Assembly (NCBI GenBank): GCA_020912385.1
Contig: CP087219.1
Location: 806,001 to 870,000 of the forward strand
Length of the DNA stretch: 64,000 nucleotides
Direction: 5' to 3'
From: Neofusicoccum parvum
Lineage: Eukaryota; Ascomycota; Dothideomycetes; Botryosphaeriales; Botryosphaeriaceae
In this document: one piece after another, positions 22,153 to 35,300 of the stretch
How positions within the stretch are numbered: position 1 is the stretch's first letter
Layout: every line of letters starts with the position of its first letter
Notes under the pieces: generated by a model
What the model saw: the letters and a program-made list of their open reading frames with translations, nothing else
The model's database searches: none
What the model was told of the DNA's origin: nothing
Program-made: the position numbers and the translations under genes

Positions 22153-25100
22153 ATGGCTGGTGAGAACGACAGCAGGGAGCAGATGGAGCTGGAGAACGGC
22201 GCCACGAGGGGCACCTCGGTGGACATGCTCAAGGACGAGCAGCCCCAGCCGAAGGACCAGAACAGCGGTGCAAGCTCAGACACGGCCTCGACCTCCGTCA
22301 ACGACTCCAACACCGTGAGCACCTCGGCTACAAGCGATGCTGCTCCGTCACCCCCGACCTCCAAGGACCCGCCCGCTGCCGAAGCTGCCACGGCAGGCCC
22401 CTTGCTTGACGAGCAGATCCACCGGATCATGACATTGCACCAGGCCATACCACAGGACGGCCAAAGGGGCTTTGTCGTCAGCATGTGGTGGCTGTCGCGT
22501 GTTTTGTCACGCGTGTCGGACTCCAAGCAATTTGGCCCTTTTGACAAGTCTGCATCGGAGGGTGAAATTGGCCCTATCAACAACGAGCCTCTCTTTGACC
22601 AAGGTATGTCCCTCCATCGCCATGGCCAGTGGGCCATTGATTTGTAACAGGTTATCTCCCCCTCTGTAAAGATGCTTCGGCTTGGGAGCAGGACCACATC
22701 AGCGAGGCTACAGGCCAGCTATTCGTTCCCATGAAGCCAGGGCTTCAGATTGGCGAAGACTACGAAGTTTTCCCGGAAGACGCATGGAACTTGATGGTTG
22801 AGTGGTACGGCGTGAAGGCGGGGGTTCCTCCCATCATTCGCTATGCTCGCGATACTGCGCCCCCAGGCTCTGCCATGCAGAACGTTCAATACGAGATTTA
22901 CCCTCCTTTCCTAACCATCCGCAAGCTGCGCAATGATTCGGAACCCATGTCTGCTCAGAGAATCAAGGACAACTCTAGCAATGCAGTCAGACTACTTTCG
23001 AGTCGCAGCGAGAAGTTTCAAGATTTCCTGAAAAGGGCGAAGGAAGCAGTGGGGATCCCATTGACTACCAAGGTCCAGATCTGGAGGGTGTTGGAGCCGA
23101 TCCAGGCTGGAGCTACGGGGCAACAAGACAACAAGGCAGCAGAAATGCTCACTCCGGCCACATCAAGGAACAGTTCTCCTGCAAGAGCACCACCTACACC
23201 ACTTTTGATGGACCTGTCGTCTTTCACAGCCATGGCCGAGGGTACCCAGAGAGAAATGGTTGACCACAAGGACGAGACAAACAACCTGAAATACAACGGA
23301 AGCGCCAAGATGGACCTTGTTGGCTTGAACACCAGTCAAATTCTGATTTTGGAAGAGCAGATCGGGGGTCCTGCTGGCGGTGAATTTGTCTCGGACAACG
23401 CGCGTAAGGTGGCGTCCAAACACGGAGTCTCACTCAGCACGAGCAAAATCCCGGATTCAAAGGGAGACAGCGGGCGCAGCAGCCCAGCTCCCGGCGGGCC
23501 AATGACGCGAGGACGCACGAAGAACGGCAGGACACGCGGGACTGTTGGCCTCTCCAATCTGGGCAACACCTGCTACATGAACTCCGCTCTGCAATGTATC
23601 CGCAGCGTCGAGGAGCTCACCGCTTATTTCATGCAGAGCAAGTACAAGGAAGAGCTTAACGGAGACAACCCACTCGGCCACGGGGGCACGATTGCCAAGG
23701 CTTACGCTGGCTTACTCGCGTCAATCTATGACGAGGCTTCTCCGACGTCTTTTGCCCCGAAGAACTTCAAGTATGCGCTTGGCCGCGCGCAACCCATGTT
23801 CTCAGGGTACGGGCAGCAAGATTCACAGGAATTTCTGAGTTTCCTGGTAGACGGACTCCATGAGGATCTGAACAGAATCATCAAGAAGCCGTACATTGAG
23901 AACCCTGATTCGGATGACAACACGCACAAGGATCCCGAGGCTATCAAGGCTCTGGGTGAGAAGTACCGCGAGAACCACCGTGCTCGCAACGACTCTGTTG
24001 CCATGGACCTGTTTAACGGTTTCTACAAGAACACTATGGTCTGCCCCGAGTGCGACAAGGTCAGCATAACGTTCGACCCCTTCTCTTCTCTCACGCTCCA
24101 GCTGCCAATTGAGAAGAATTGGCAGCACAGCATTTTCTTCATACCTTTACTTGGCCGGCCTGTGCAGATTGATGTGGATCTGGATCCCAACAAGCCCATA
24201 CGCGCTGTCAAAGAGTACATTGCGGAACGCATCCCTGGCGTCGACCCGAAGCGCATCATGATGTCTGAGGTCTACAGTCACAAATTCTACAAGCACTTCG
24301 AGGACAGGCAATCCATTGTGGAGGCCAACATCCAAGATCGGGACGAAATTGTGTGCTACGAGCTGGACGATATCCCTACGAACTGGCCGCCTCAAAAGAA
24401 GCCAGGTAAACAGCGGTCGATGCTCTCGTTCAACCAGTCTGACGACGATGAAATCCCGGACACTGACTCGCCCATGGCGGACAAGATGATTGTTCCAGTG
24501 TTTCACCGTGGTCGTAACAAGTCGTCTCCCAACAAGTGGGAAATGATTCTGTTCCCTTCTCACATCCTGATCAGGCGCGAGGAAGCCAAGGACTTCGAGG
24601 AGATCCTACGCAAAGTGCTGTCTAGGGTTGCTGGTATGACAAGTCGGGAGATTCTCACCGAGGAGGAATCATCATCTCCGATGTTCAGCTCTCGGAATGA
24701 GTCCGACACAGTTGTGACAACCGAGGAGGACGCGTCTTCCACGACTGATGCCCACGTTCAAGCCAACTCGGTTGAGGGCGACGAGAGCATTGTAGATGTC
24801 ACAATGACTGAGCCTGGGGATGCGGAGAAGGCTAAGGCAGACAGCAATGCTGGCGACGATGTCGCAATGCAAGAACAGAGTTCATTGCCATCCGTATTGC
24901 AACGTGGCAGTTTCATCCCGCCCGAACTTCGAAACCTCTTCACCATGAAGTACACAAAGCCTGGCCACGACGTTATCCCCACTGGTTGGAGCGGTCTTGA
25001 TTCTAGAGAGCTGGCTACCCTTGAATCTCGCATTCCCAAGCCGCCAAGCCGCAGGTCTTCTATTCAGTCCAACGCCAGCCGGGCTAGCCGATCCAGCCAA

Positions 25101-26705
25101 GGTACCCAGCGTTCGGGCACGCCTGAGAGCGATGTTGACGAGGATACTGCTCAATTTTCGAACACCATGGAGTCATTCGAAGCAGCCGACCAAAGCGAGG
25201 ATGAGCTTGCTCCTGTGTCAATGGGCAAGCACGCCAACCGCCAGAAGTTCCAGAAGAACCAGGGCAGAAGAAAGGGCGGTAAGAAGGGTAGGAAGATGAA
25301 GACCTACTCTCGCAAAGAACGCCGCCAGGACAGCAACGTCAGAGCTGGGTCGGAGCCTGTTTCTGAGCCTGACGGTGACCCGATGCTCATCCGTCCTGGC
25401 GAGGTTATCATCCTGGACTGGGAGAATGAAAGCTTCGATGCACTTTTCGGCGGCAAGATCTCTGACAAGAATGAGATGCGTGGCGTCAACACTTGGGAGC
25501 TAATCGAGACTCTGCCCGACCCCGAGCTTGCGGAGAAGAAGAAGAAGCGCGCTGCGCGCAAGAAGTCTGGTATCACGCTTGAGGATTGCTTTGCGGAGAC
25601 TGCAAAGACCGAGATTCTCTCCGAAGAGAACGCTTGGTACTGCAACCGCTGCAAGGAGCTCCGCAGAGCCAGCAAGACTCTCGAGATCTGGACTGCTCCT
25701 GACATCCTTGTTGTCCACCTCAAGCGCTTTGGCGCCAATCGAGGCTTCAGGGACAAGGTTGACATCCTCGTCGACTTTCCCATCGAAAACTTAGACATCT
25801 CTGACCGTGTTGGGCTTAGCGAGGACAAGCCTCTGGTCTACGATCTCTTTGCAGTCGACAACCACTACGGAGGTCTTGGCGGAGGGCATTACACTGCCGT
25901 GGCTAAGAACTTCTACGACGGGCAGTGGTACGACTACAACGGTGAGCACTCTCTGACATCTGATCCCAGGTATATATACTGATCCTCTACAGACTCGATG
26001 GTCAGCAAGAAGAGTCCATCGTCGGTCGTCGCCAGCAGCGCTTATCTGCTCTTCTACCGCCGCCGCATGCCTGAAAACACCCCTTTAGGCCCACCTTACC
26101 TGCAGGAAATTGTGCGCCAAGCATACGCTCCCGCATCTGATTCTCGTGAAGGTTCACCGTCGGGAAACGGCAGGCCTCTCGGCGATACATCCCGGAATGG
26201 GTCGCCGAGAGGCTCGAACGGAGTAGGAGCTGGTCCCCAGCGCGCGGTTGGTTCGGCTGGCGTGACGACGACGACGACAGCCTTGACGAATGAAGACGAC
26301 GATGACCTGCCTGCGTACGACGACGAGGGCGTCGGCATGCAGATGATCGGCCCCCAGCAGCCACAAACCCAGCCGGCCGGCCTCCTCACCAACACACCCG
26401 CTGCTTGGGACTGGCCCGGCGGGCTCGACGGCGCGGCCGACGACGACGACACGGATGTTGCCAGCGACGTCGCCGCTGTGCCTGGCTCGACAGGCAGCTT
26501 GGAGGAGCGCATGCTGGACTTTGACGGCGACGAAGGCCTACTCTCCGGCCCAGGCAACGTCACGCCGGTGGATTCGGATGCCGGCATGCACCCGCCCGCC
26601 ATGATGAACGTGGGCGCCGACCTGGAGGCGGAGGCGGAGATGCCGGACCTGGAGGAGGACGTGGCGGAGGTGCGGGTGGATGAGAAGGACGTCAAGGTGG
26701 ACTAG
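22153..26705 (+). CDS. Ubiquitin carboxyl-terminal hydrolase, Ubp12/USP15 type (DUSP-USP)
   Basis: Exons 22153-22603, 22651-25941 and 25993-26705 give 1484 residues. Introns are 47 and 50 nt and each restores a conserved block (FDQGYLPLC; WYDYNDSMVS). Domains in order: a disordered start, a DUSP domain (about 90-200, with a GQRGFVVSMWWLSRV core), then the USP domain. Catalytic Cys458 lies in GNTCYMNSAL and His1230 in GGGHYTAVA. A large insertion within the USP domain carries acidic and basic low-complexity stretches. Two CxxC pairs (CPEC, CNRC) form the usual zinc site. The Asp/Gly-rich tail is disordered. The enzyme removes ubiquitin from proteins. The start is uncertain because the frame is open upstream to 21409 with no ATG. 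Confidence 0.93.
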
Positions 26706-27900
26706 ATGCGATCATTGGCTCCTCACAAAAATCATTTTCCTGCGTTGTCTGTCTTGTCTGTCTTCATGGGCATTTTTGGTGGTTCATGTCTCTCTCGTTT
26801 CTGCGGTCCCAGTAATCATTCTTTTTTCCTGTCCTGCACAATAAAAATTTTACATAAGGGTGGCCGGTCATGGGAAAGGCGGGAGGGGCTCTTGACGCGA
26901 AAAAGAAACGAATGAACTGTTTTAGATGGCGGGATGGCTGATGATGAAGGGCTTTGGTGGAATTGGCGGGCGGAGGGACTGATGCACGCGCATTTATGGT
27001 TTGCATGACCTTTTCTTTTTTTTTTTTTCTTCTCGAGCTCTGCTTCTCTTCGACTACACAGAGGTTATGGAGAGCAAGATGGAGGTATAGGGAGAATTAT
27101 TCCTTTCTTTTGCACCTTATCGTGAATTACTCGAGAATGGCAAGTCTAAAAAAGAATGCGGGCTGCTGTTGTTGGTCTGTGAGGGAAAGAGGGGGAGCAG
27201 AAGCAGATGGGGCTGGTAGTTGTATATACATAAAAACACGTGTGCACGAGTGGTTTCTGTTGGTGCATTCTGGTAGGCGTTGTTGGGCTTCAAATCTTGG
27301 ATCTTGATTGCTCTACTCGGTCGTTCTCTACGTGCTGTCTGCCTCGCCTTCCCTCGTCCATCGTGTCTCTCTGCCGTCTAGCGGATGGGCAGACAGAAGC
27401 GAATGGGACTTCGGTTGGGATAGGTGGTCCCATTCGTCCTCCGTGAAGGGATGGAGATATCGTGTTGATGTAGATGAACAGTGCATGGCTTAGAGAACGA
27501 CTTGCCCGTTTTGACTACCATGCGTGGGAGAACGAGGTGGTTGATGCTTGAGCTCCGACCGAAACGAGAAAACGGCGACGTTCCCCACGCCAATCCATGG
27601 TCAGTTCGTGAAGTATTGCACTACATGTAGTTGAAGTGTTCGTCCGGACGCGAATGTGCGGTGGAAGAAACGCCAACCCGATCTGGACGGATGCTTCAAC
27701 TCCCCATGAAGGGTAGGCACGTGGTGCAATACTATCCGAACCGACCCCGTAGTGTAGTGGAACCAAAATCCCAACATCCGGACGGCCAGCAGCTGCGCTG
27801 CCCCCGTGGTAGCCGAATTACTCCAAGCCGACCAAATGCCGTGGAAGTTGCGAGAAAAGCGTCCCTGTAGCTGCCTGAAATTGCGCCGCGAGACAGACAA
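26706..27900. other. Convergent spacer holding hairpin repeat copy 1
   Basis: About 1.2 kb between the converging stops of the deubiquitinase and Dre2 genes. It is less GC-rich than coding DNA, with a T-run near 27018. A 120-bp inverted repeat occupies 27613-27732. No gene seen. Confidence 0.6.
27613..27732. repeat. Dispersed inverted repeat (hairpin element), copy 1
   Basis: The outer ends are GTATTGCA and its complement TGCAATAC. Inward, each arm carries an AGTTGAAG(T/C)(G/A)T(T/C)CGTCC(G/A)GA-like block facing the other across a spacer of about 32 bp. The left arm (27613-27648) is shortened relative to the right (27681-27732), which keeps the CATGGGGAGTTGAAGCATCC form when read on the minus strand. 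It lies 168 bp past the Dre2 stop. The same arm sequence recurs at 32.0, 43.8 and 51.4 kb, so this is a repeat family. Probably a MITE. Confidence 0.75.
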
Positions 27901-28977
27901 TCATAGCTGGATATCGTTGTTGAGCAGGCGAACCTCCTCCCCGGGCTTGAACGCTGGTAGTCCGATATATGGGCAGCCGTCGCAGCGGAACGCGTCGCCC
28001 AGCGCACAGTTTCCGCAGCTGCCGACCTTGCCTTGAACGGTAAAGTCGACCTCGGCGAGGTCGTCCGTGTCCAGCTTCATGGCGTTCAGGGCCTTGTCGG
28101 CGGCTTCCCGCTTGGCGGCATCTTCGGCCTCAAGCTGCTGTGCGAGCCCGCAAGTGCAGTCCTTGCACGCGCGCCTCCGTTTGCCTACCTTGGGTCGGCA
28201 CTCTGGTGCTACCTGGCTGTCAGTCACGCGGTCAGGCGCCCAAGGCGGTGAGATCGGCTACTTACGAGGCATGACGGGTCTCATTTTATCTTGCTCGGTC
28301 AAGAGATCGTCCTCGTCAATCAGGTCATCGTCATCGTCGTCCTCTCCGGTCACCACAGGCTCGCCAAAGTCGTCGCTGAAGTCGACAAACCCAACGCCGG
28401 CCGGCTTCGGAGGCTCCTGCGATACGCTCTTTCGCTTCCCGTTCAAGGGGAGAGGAACAGCCCCGTTCTCGGCAGCGGCCGTCTTCTTCTTGCCGAAGCG
28501 CAGAGGAACAGCCTGCTCGACGGTATTATCGGGCTTGACCATGCCGTCTCCATCCTGATTAACCAGGCCTGCGAGAATGGCCTCCGTCTTCTCCGCGCCG
28601 TCGGTGCCGAACCGGCCGTCCTCACTGCGGAACCTGCCTCCTGGTCTCAGGGCCTCCACAAGCTTGCTCATAAGGTCCCTCCCAAGCAGCTTCTGGCTCT
28701 CGACGCGCGTGCCGTCGGCATCAGTCAGGAGGAGGATGATGTCGTAGGTGGAGGCAGGGAGTGCAGCCAGGCCGACTGCCAGGCGATCGAGCATTTGCAG
28801 GTCGGTGACTGTGCGGTCATGGCTCTCGAATAGGCGGTTAAGCAATTCGGGATGGGCAGCTACGGAGGGTGGGGCCACGAGCAGCGTGCGAGGAGCGGCA
28901 GCGGCAGCGGTTTTGGTGGGGTGAGCGGCGACCGGAGCGAAGTCTGAGGACAGGTCAAGGGTGACGGAGGGCGCCAT
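27901..28977 (-). CDS. DRE2: Fe-S cluster assembly protein Dre2 (anamorsin/CIAPIN1)
   Basis: Exons 28977-28266 and 28208-27901, split by a 57-nt intron, encode 339 residues. The N-terminal half is the methyltransferase-like domain without a recognisable SAM motif. An acidic linker with a run of Asp follows. The C-terminal CIAPIN1 domain has both metal sites: PPPEC...ACKDCTC (CX10CX2CXC type) and [15 protein letters not shown] (twin CX2C). The intron falls just before the first cluster motif, and use of the TAG acceptor restores the usual VMPPPEC. Dre2 works with the diflavin reductase Tah18 to feed electrons to cytosolic Fe-S assembly. It acts in the cytosol and possibly the intermembrane space. 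Confidence 0.96.
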
Positions 28978-30431
28978 TTTCGAGGGATTTAGGCGGAATT
29001 CGGAGGCGAAAAGAGGCGGCTGAGAGCAGGCGGATTTTATGATCGGGCTCTGGGGGCAAGCGGCGCGTCATAAGACAGAGCGCAGAGAGGGTCTCCGTGG
29101 AGAGAGATCGCTCCGTTTGTAATCAGCTTTGGCAAACGCTTCGGTGGAGCGACGCGGCCAGCCGCCAAGGAACTAGTCGGCGGCGGCCCTTCAAAGCGGC
29201 AAAAAATCGAGCGCCGTTGCGGCCTGGGCGCTCAGGCACCCGCGCCAGTCCGTCCCGGGCGTAGCGCGCCAGGCCCCGACGCTATGCCCGTTGCGCGATG
29301 GCAGCGCCGGCACCCGTCCACCGCAGCAAAATGCGGGGAAAGCTTGCAGTGGCTGCGAAGCTCTGCCTGCGTCTCAGCTCTGGGAACGACACAGCCGCTG
29401 CCCCCACGCCCGCGCGCAGGCCGACAGGAGTGGCAGGAGCGCAGCCGATCGTCCATATGGCGGCGACATGCGGGCATCGACTGAGGCAGGAGGGCGAGCG
29501 CGGCCAGGGCGGTCGGCCCGTGGGATGACGTAGGTACCCCGGATCAGCGCGGCCGCGGGAAGGTGCGACTGCGACTGCATTGCTGCATTGTTGCAGGCAG
29601 GTGCCGCGCAGCACGCAATCGGAGGGTCCAGGGGCCAGCAGAGCTCCCGGGCGCGATGGAGTGCACCGGGGGAGGACGCCGGCCACGGCGACGGCGGGCG
29701 GCGGGCGCGCCGCGGTGCGTCGGCCGACATCGCGCGGCCATGCCTCTGACGCCCGCCAGAGACGGGCCGTTGGCAGACGTGGTGGTGATGCGGCCGGCCC
29801 TGAGCTGAGGGCGGGGAGGCGCAGTGGGCAATGCGCGATGGCTACCCCGCCCCCAGCCTGCGCCGGCGCTGTGCAGCTGCGCTCGCGTGAGACATTGCGC
29901 TTTGAGCGAAGCACACCACCGCGCCGCCAACGGCAACAGCACCAGCTTCGGCACCAGCACCAACAGCAACACACGCGTCGGCGCGAGACGTGACAGCCGC
30001 GGCCGGAGACCCTGCTGCAGGTACGAACACATCACACGCAGCCGCGTGCCTGTCCGGGTGGCTCCACCGTCAGTCGCAGCCACGATTGGTCCGTGCAAGC
30101 TCCCAAAGAAGGGGTCACGAGAGCAGAACCGCGTCGAATATACATAAGGGCATTCCGGAGACAGCTGCCTCCCTCCTCTCTCCAGCTCCGCCACTCAAGC
30201 ACCGCTGCCTTGTCGCCCACCCATCACTGCTGCACCGCCCAATCCCACCCACATCGAGTGAGTCGTCCCTTGTGTCGTCCCGTCCGACGCTCCCACCCCG
30301 CCGTGGCACGACTGCTGCATGGAGCTGACCAAGCATCATCTCCCTCACCACTGCCTCCATCATCCAATTGGCACAGCAATCGCTTTCTGACCTGCCTCAA
30401 GCCCCTCTAGATTCTCCATTCCACGCCCATC
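28978..30431. other. Divergent spacer between Dre2 and the Stf2-like gene
   Basis: About 1.45 kb of GC-rich DNA. Long frames on both strands at 29.2-30.2 kb show biased composition only and no motif. The right 250 bp is pyrimidine-rich, typical of a strong fungal promoter and 5' leader for the Stf2-like gene. Nothing else seen. Confidence 0.5.
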
Positions 30432-31036
30432 ATGACTCGCACCCACAAGGCCAACGACCGTGACCACGCTGGTGTCGCTGAGGGCCACCAAGAAGACCCT
30501 CTCCCTCGTTTCTTCGCAAAGCACGGTCACGCCGATGCTGAGCCCAACAAGGTCAAGAAAGACGGCCATGGAAGGGCCAACTGGTAAGTGTGCCTTCGGA
30601 CTTTCATCCCATGCTGTCTGCACAGCTCTGGCTGTTCAAGGCTACGCCTTGGCCGCAGCGTCTTGCGTCAGCCCGCCCCTTTCTCGCATCATTCCTTAAC
30701 AGTCTCAATCGCCCCTCGATGCATGTCACCTCGTCCTACTGCATTGCACCATGATGGCTGATGTCTTGTCGTAGGGGCCGCCAAGGCGATGAGATTGAGG
30801 ACTACGACTACCACATGACGAACCCGCGTCGTCGCTCCAACAGTATGACGGCCCACAACATGAAGGACTTCAAGACCAAGTTCGAGACCATCGACCCCGA
30901 GCCCGTCTTCGAGGAGGAGCTCCATGGCCCACGCGCCGAGGACTACGCCGACCTCGAGAAGATGTCGACGGGCGAGAGCAGCCACACTGAGGGCAGCATC
31001 CAGGAGGAGGACTCGGCTCACAACAAGAAGGCTTAG
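30432..31036 (+). CDS. Stf2-like small hydrophilin
   Basis: Exons 30432-30583 and 30775-31036, separated by a 191-nt intron (GTAAGT...GTAG), encode 137 very hydrophilic residues. The start (MTRTHK), the NKVKKDGHGRANWG(R)QGDEIED core that the intron interrupts at the Trp codon, and the NPRRRSNSM block match the yeast Stf2 pattern: MTRTNK, a GxGxxNWGxxGDEI core and RRxSN. Stf2-type proteins were described as stabilising factors of the F1Fo-ATPase-inhibitor complex and as hydrophilins that aid drying tolerance. No membrane segment or clear presequence is seen. The pyrimidine-rich leader suggests high expression. Family call is good; the exact role is not. Confidence 0.8.
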
Positions 31037-32367
31037 ACTACGGCGTTACTGGGCACTGGCCTTTGCGGCAGTGGAAATTCTGTCGTGGTGGCGTAACTGG
31101 CCGCGGGCCCTGCGTTTTTCGGAAGGCCTCGGGTCTGGTCGTTGGGCGTTTGCTGCTACTCCGATGACTCTTACAGAAAGGATCACAGGTGATGACGTGA
31201 TCTGGGGGTTTCCATGGCCCGGACTATTCTACGGTTGTGTTGCTACCTTTTTGCTCGTGGGCTGGAACATGTACAACAGTTTACTTCTCTTTGATTAGTG
31301 ACGAATGAACGAACGTCTTTTCATTCAGATCGTGTTGCATACGACCGTGCTTTCACGATTGCTGCCCTTCCTTTCGAAAATAAACCGTCGCCACGTGCAG
31401 ATGTCTCAGCGCCTGAATCCGTGCCCTTCTCTGGTATTTCCATGCATCTTCGCCGACATTCCATCACCTTTCTGAAACGTGGCCTGTCCCTGGTGGCGTG
31501 CTCAATGCACCCTTCGGCATACAGAAACAGCAAGTCCAGTGGAGAGCCTCGATATCAGACCTATCGTGAAAGAATTTTCTCGAAATCTACTGTGTTTCGA
31601 CAGCCATCGGCTTCCAGATCCATCCGACCTTAATCACGCTCAGAGACAAGCATCACGCTCATTTCCAGCATTACAACCTCGTCCTACCTGCTGCAGGACC
31701 AGACACCGGAAATTTAATTCACAGAGATACGGGAAACGGGCATTCCACGGGCCTGTTAGTACACAATTTGGTCCAATTGGCAATGTCAAATGCAGGCCCA
31801 AGGCTTCTGCGAAATATTGAAAGTTCACTGGCGAAGTTCCTCAACGTAATCAACGAGCGTAGTGACCACCTTTGATGTGATTAGTCCGAGTGTTCGTAGT
31901 GTTTGTCCAGAACCACATTTTAAAAAATGGAGCGCTTCTCCGGGAATGGATGAACTCGGTTCGGTAGATGTTGCAATAAGCTCATGTATGGGTAGTTGAC
32001 TTATTCATCCGGATACGTTTGGTACTTATTTCACCTCATTTTCGCATCCGGACGAATGCTTCAACTGCCCATGCAAGCGCGCACGTGTTGCAATACTTCT
32101 CGAGCTGATCACGAAGAGAGACGGAGTGTCAGGTCGACAGAACGCCAACTGCGCAGTTGAAAATTATGGTTCAGATAAGAACATGGGCCAACCACGCACT
32201 TTTGCTGCCGAAATACCATCAATCAATGCCCGAAGGAACAAGTGCTTGGAAACAGCCCGTGGGTAATCGAAATGACCGATGCCATGCTCCCCAAAAACGC
32301 CCGAAAGCACCATCGCCCACGACCACGGCACCCAGCCACCAGACGGTACACCCGGCCAACCCAACCC
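31037..32367. other. Convergent spacer holding hairpin repeat copy 2
   Basis: About 1.3 kb between converging stops of the Stf2-like and Axl2-like genes. It is AT-richer than its surroundings. The inverted repeat lies at 31967-32096. Open frames at 31.3-31.8 kb have no motif. Confidence 0.6.
31967..32096. repeat. Dispersed inverted repeat (hairpin element), copy 2
   Basis: The right arm (32045-32096), read on the minus strand, is GTATTGCAACACGTGCG followed by CATGGGCAGTTGAAGCATTC and GTCCGGAT. The left arm (about 31967-32015) is a diverged version with TTGCAATAAG, then TGTATGGGTAGTTGAC and TTCATCCGGAT. The arms face each other over about 30 bp. The right end is 272 bp past the Axl2-like stop. 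The left arm's TGTATGGGTAGTTGAC recurs exactly inside an intron near 53.66 kb. Confidence 0.75.
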
Positions 32368-35300
32368 TCACAGAAACGCCTCGTTCCCCAGCACGCTGCT
32401 CTCCCTCTCGGCCGTGCCCGGCCTCTTCGCCCCGGCCGGCCTCCTCGGCGACGGCGATGACACCTCACCCGTCTTCCAGCCGCCCGCCCTCTCCAGCCCG
32501 GCCGCGCCGGCCGTCTCCCGCAGCCCGCGCAGGCTGCTGTACCTGTTCGTGCCCTCGACGCTGACCGGCCGCTTCGCCTTGGCCTCGCCCAGCCGCACCG
32601 CCTCCTCCTCCCTGATGCCGCTGTTGCCCAGCCCGATGCCGCTCGGCAGCAGCAGCGCACCGCCGGCGGAAGCGGAGTGGCCGTGCGCGTGCGTGCGCGG
32701 CCGGCCGTCGGCGTCCGGCGCGAGGAGTTTGGCGTTGTTGCCCACGTTGCTGATCATGCTGAGCGGGATGCGGAGACCCGCGCCGCCGGCCACTCCTCCT
32801 CCTTCTCCTTCTTCCCTCTCCTCCTCCGCCCCGCCGACTGCGTCTTTCTCCGCGTCCAACACGCTCCACCTCTTGCTCTTGCCCCCCGCCTTGCCGCCCG
32901 TCGCCGTCCCCCACTCCGCCCGCGCCCCGAGCCGCGTTGGGGGTTGTTGTTGTTGTTGGCCTCCCGCGCCGCTCGCGCTCCGGCCGACGCCGATGTGTCG
33001 ACCGCGGTTGATGATGCTGTCGCGCTGGTGCAGCTGCTGCTGCACCACGGCGCTGAGGCCTTTGCCGCCGCCCCCGTCGCGGCTGGCGCGGCGCTGCTGG
33101 CTGGCGAGCGCCGAGTTGCGGAGCAGGGCGGCGTGGTTGAGGTCGTCGAGGGATGGGATGTCGAGGGCTTTGCCGGTGGAGGAGCGCGAGGTGATGGTGG
33201 CGAGGTCGGCAAGAGAGGTTTTGGGGCGGTGGGGGGACTTCGGGGGTGGGGTGAGCGGAGGCGCTTTGGTGGGGGATGCGGTGGAGCGGGCGCGGCGGTG
33301 GAAGGGGCTGGTCGTGATGGTGGACTTGAAGGATTTGGTGGGGGAGGGGGTGCGCCGGAGGAGGTCGAGGGGGTTGTCGTTTTCTTTGCCGATGGACAGC
33401 GGGCGGGAGAGGGAGCGTTGGTGGCGGCTGAGGGATGGCGGGGTGGGTGAAGATTGCTGCTGCTGTTGTTTCTTGATGGTGAGGGCTGAGGGGCTGAGGG
33501 GAGAGCTCATAAAGGCAGGTGGTCGGGTCGCTGGACCGTCACTTGATCCGCTGCTGCTGTCGCCCTCATTGCTGGGACTGCGAAGTTCTTCTGGGTCGTC
33601 GATGTCCATGGGGTCGTCGATGTCCATGGGGTCGTCGATTGGTGATCGGCCGTTGCTGTACTCCCGTTCTGTCCCAGTGCCTTCCGTCGTGGCGTATGTG
33701 CTTTCGCTCAGTCCGGACAGTATTATGGTGCTTCGGGGGCTCTCTGTCGGCGCTCTCCCGGCCAGGGGTCCAATTGTACCGCGTGATTCAAGAGTTCCAC
33801 CTCTCCACCCTCCTGGAGATTCCACGGCAGACGAAGATCCGGAATACGCACGGGCTGTCTTTCCTGTTCCTGTGCGTTTGCGGCGCAGGCTCCCGGGGAA
33901 TCTGAGTCGTTCTGATGTGGGACTGGCCATGTCACCTGCCGTTGTGGGACGAGAGCCAGAGGGCGACATGGCCGAATTGCTGTTGTCACCTCCCTCCACA
34001 GAGGCTAGTGACTCAGCTAATGCTCCGATCATGGAGGGACGATGGCTGGAGGAGCCGCGAGAGGATCCATGGCCTCCGAAGAAGGGAGAGCGGCTCGTGG
34101 CACGGTTGCGAATGTAGCTTCGGCGTCGCTCGTCGAGAGGTCGAGTGTCTGCCAAAATAGAGGAGTTCTCTACAGCCGGTGAACTGGGCACCATTCGGAC
34201 ACTCTTGCGGTTCTCGGCGTTGGAGTAGCGGTTGGGGTTGGGCGACGGTGGAGGTGGCGGGAACTGTGAACTCGTGGGCGAGAGTACATTGTTTGAGAGC
34301 ATTCCGGTCGACAGGGTACTGAACGAGCTGTAGCTACTCGCGGTCCGCGAGCGGCGTGACGAGAAGCGCTGCGATGGCGAGCCGAACGATGCCCTTCCGT
34401 GGCCCATTCCGTGAATACGCCGTCGTGTTGGTAGACCTGCGCTCCGCCGTCCATGGCTATCTTGCGAATCTCTATGGACCCTGAATGATCTTCTTGAACG
34501 GCGGCCTCTGGCTGGCGAGTCTTCTTGTACCCTGGAACTTGGACCTGCTCCTGCAGAGACGGGAGAAGAACGTGGGGCGCCGGCTGCCACACTCCAGTCT
34601 CCGGAATGGATAGCACTTCGCAGAACCTCCCTGTCACCATCGCCAATCGAGGTGGTGTGAGACTCCCTGTGCTTGCCTCGCATGCCTCTTCTTTCCATGG
34701 TGGCCTTCTTTAGAGGAGAGGGCGTGCCAATCTGCGGTGGTAGTTGCTCTGTGTGCCGGACGGTCCCTTCGCCCTTTTCCACATCTCTCTCGTCAGCAAA
34801 TGCTTCATGCGACATCTGCCACCCGTCTTCGTGGTAGATCGGCCTCGAGATGTCTTCCTTTCTCCGCTTTGGTGAACTTGGCCGTCGCGAGCGCCTGCAG
34901 CGTCTGTAAAGGAGGAAGCCCAGGACAATAGCAATAACAGCAAGGACAACGCAGATAACAGAGATTGCGATGACGACGGCGTTGTCTGTCGACTCGCGTT
35001 TTGGCGCGAGGTTTGCAGTTGATGTTTCCGAGCTCTCCGCGGTTGTGCTTGCGTTGGATGTCGGAGACGTCGAGCGCGGAGTGCTTCCAATCGAGCCAGT
35101 TGCGGTTGCCGTCCTCACGACAAGATCGAACGTTCCCGAGTCGCTCTGGGTTCCATCAGCCGTAGTAACCTTGATGCTTCCCTGGATGTTCTGCGGCTTT
35201 GCAGATTCCGGGATCTCGCCTTCGATCGTGAGCGAGCTCTCGTCGAAGCGAAGCCACCGTGCTGCTGCGCCGAGGTCCACCTCGACCTGAAGGCCGGGCT

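Noticed and set aside
28258..28977. The Dre2 first frame read through to its own stop as a complete 239-aa protein
   Set aside because: The frame ends just inside an intron. Splicing GTAAGT to TAG adds the essential C-terminal Fe-S domain.
32279..34117. Plus-strand open frame of 612 codons antisense to the Axl2-like gene
   Set aside because: It lies wholly inside the antisense of a well-supported single-exon gene and is a Ser/Arg/Pro/Leu shadow of its low-complexity tail.
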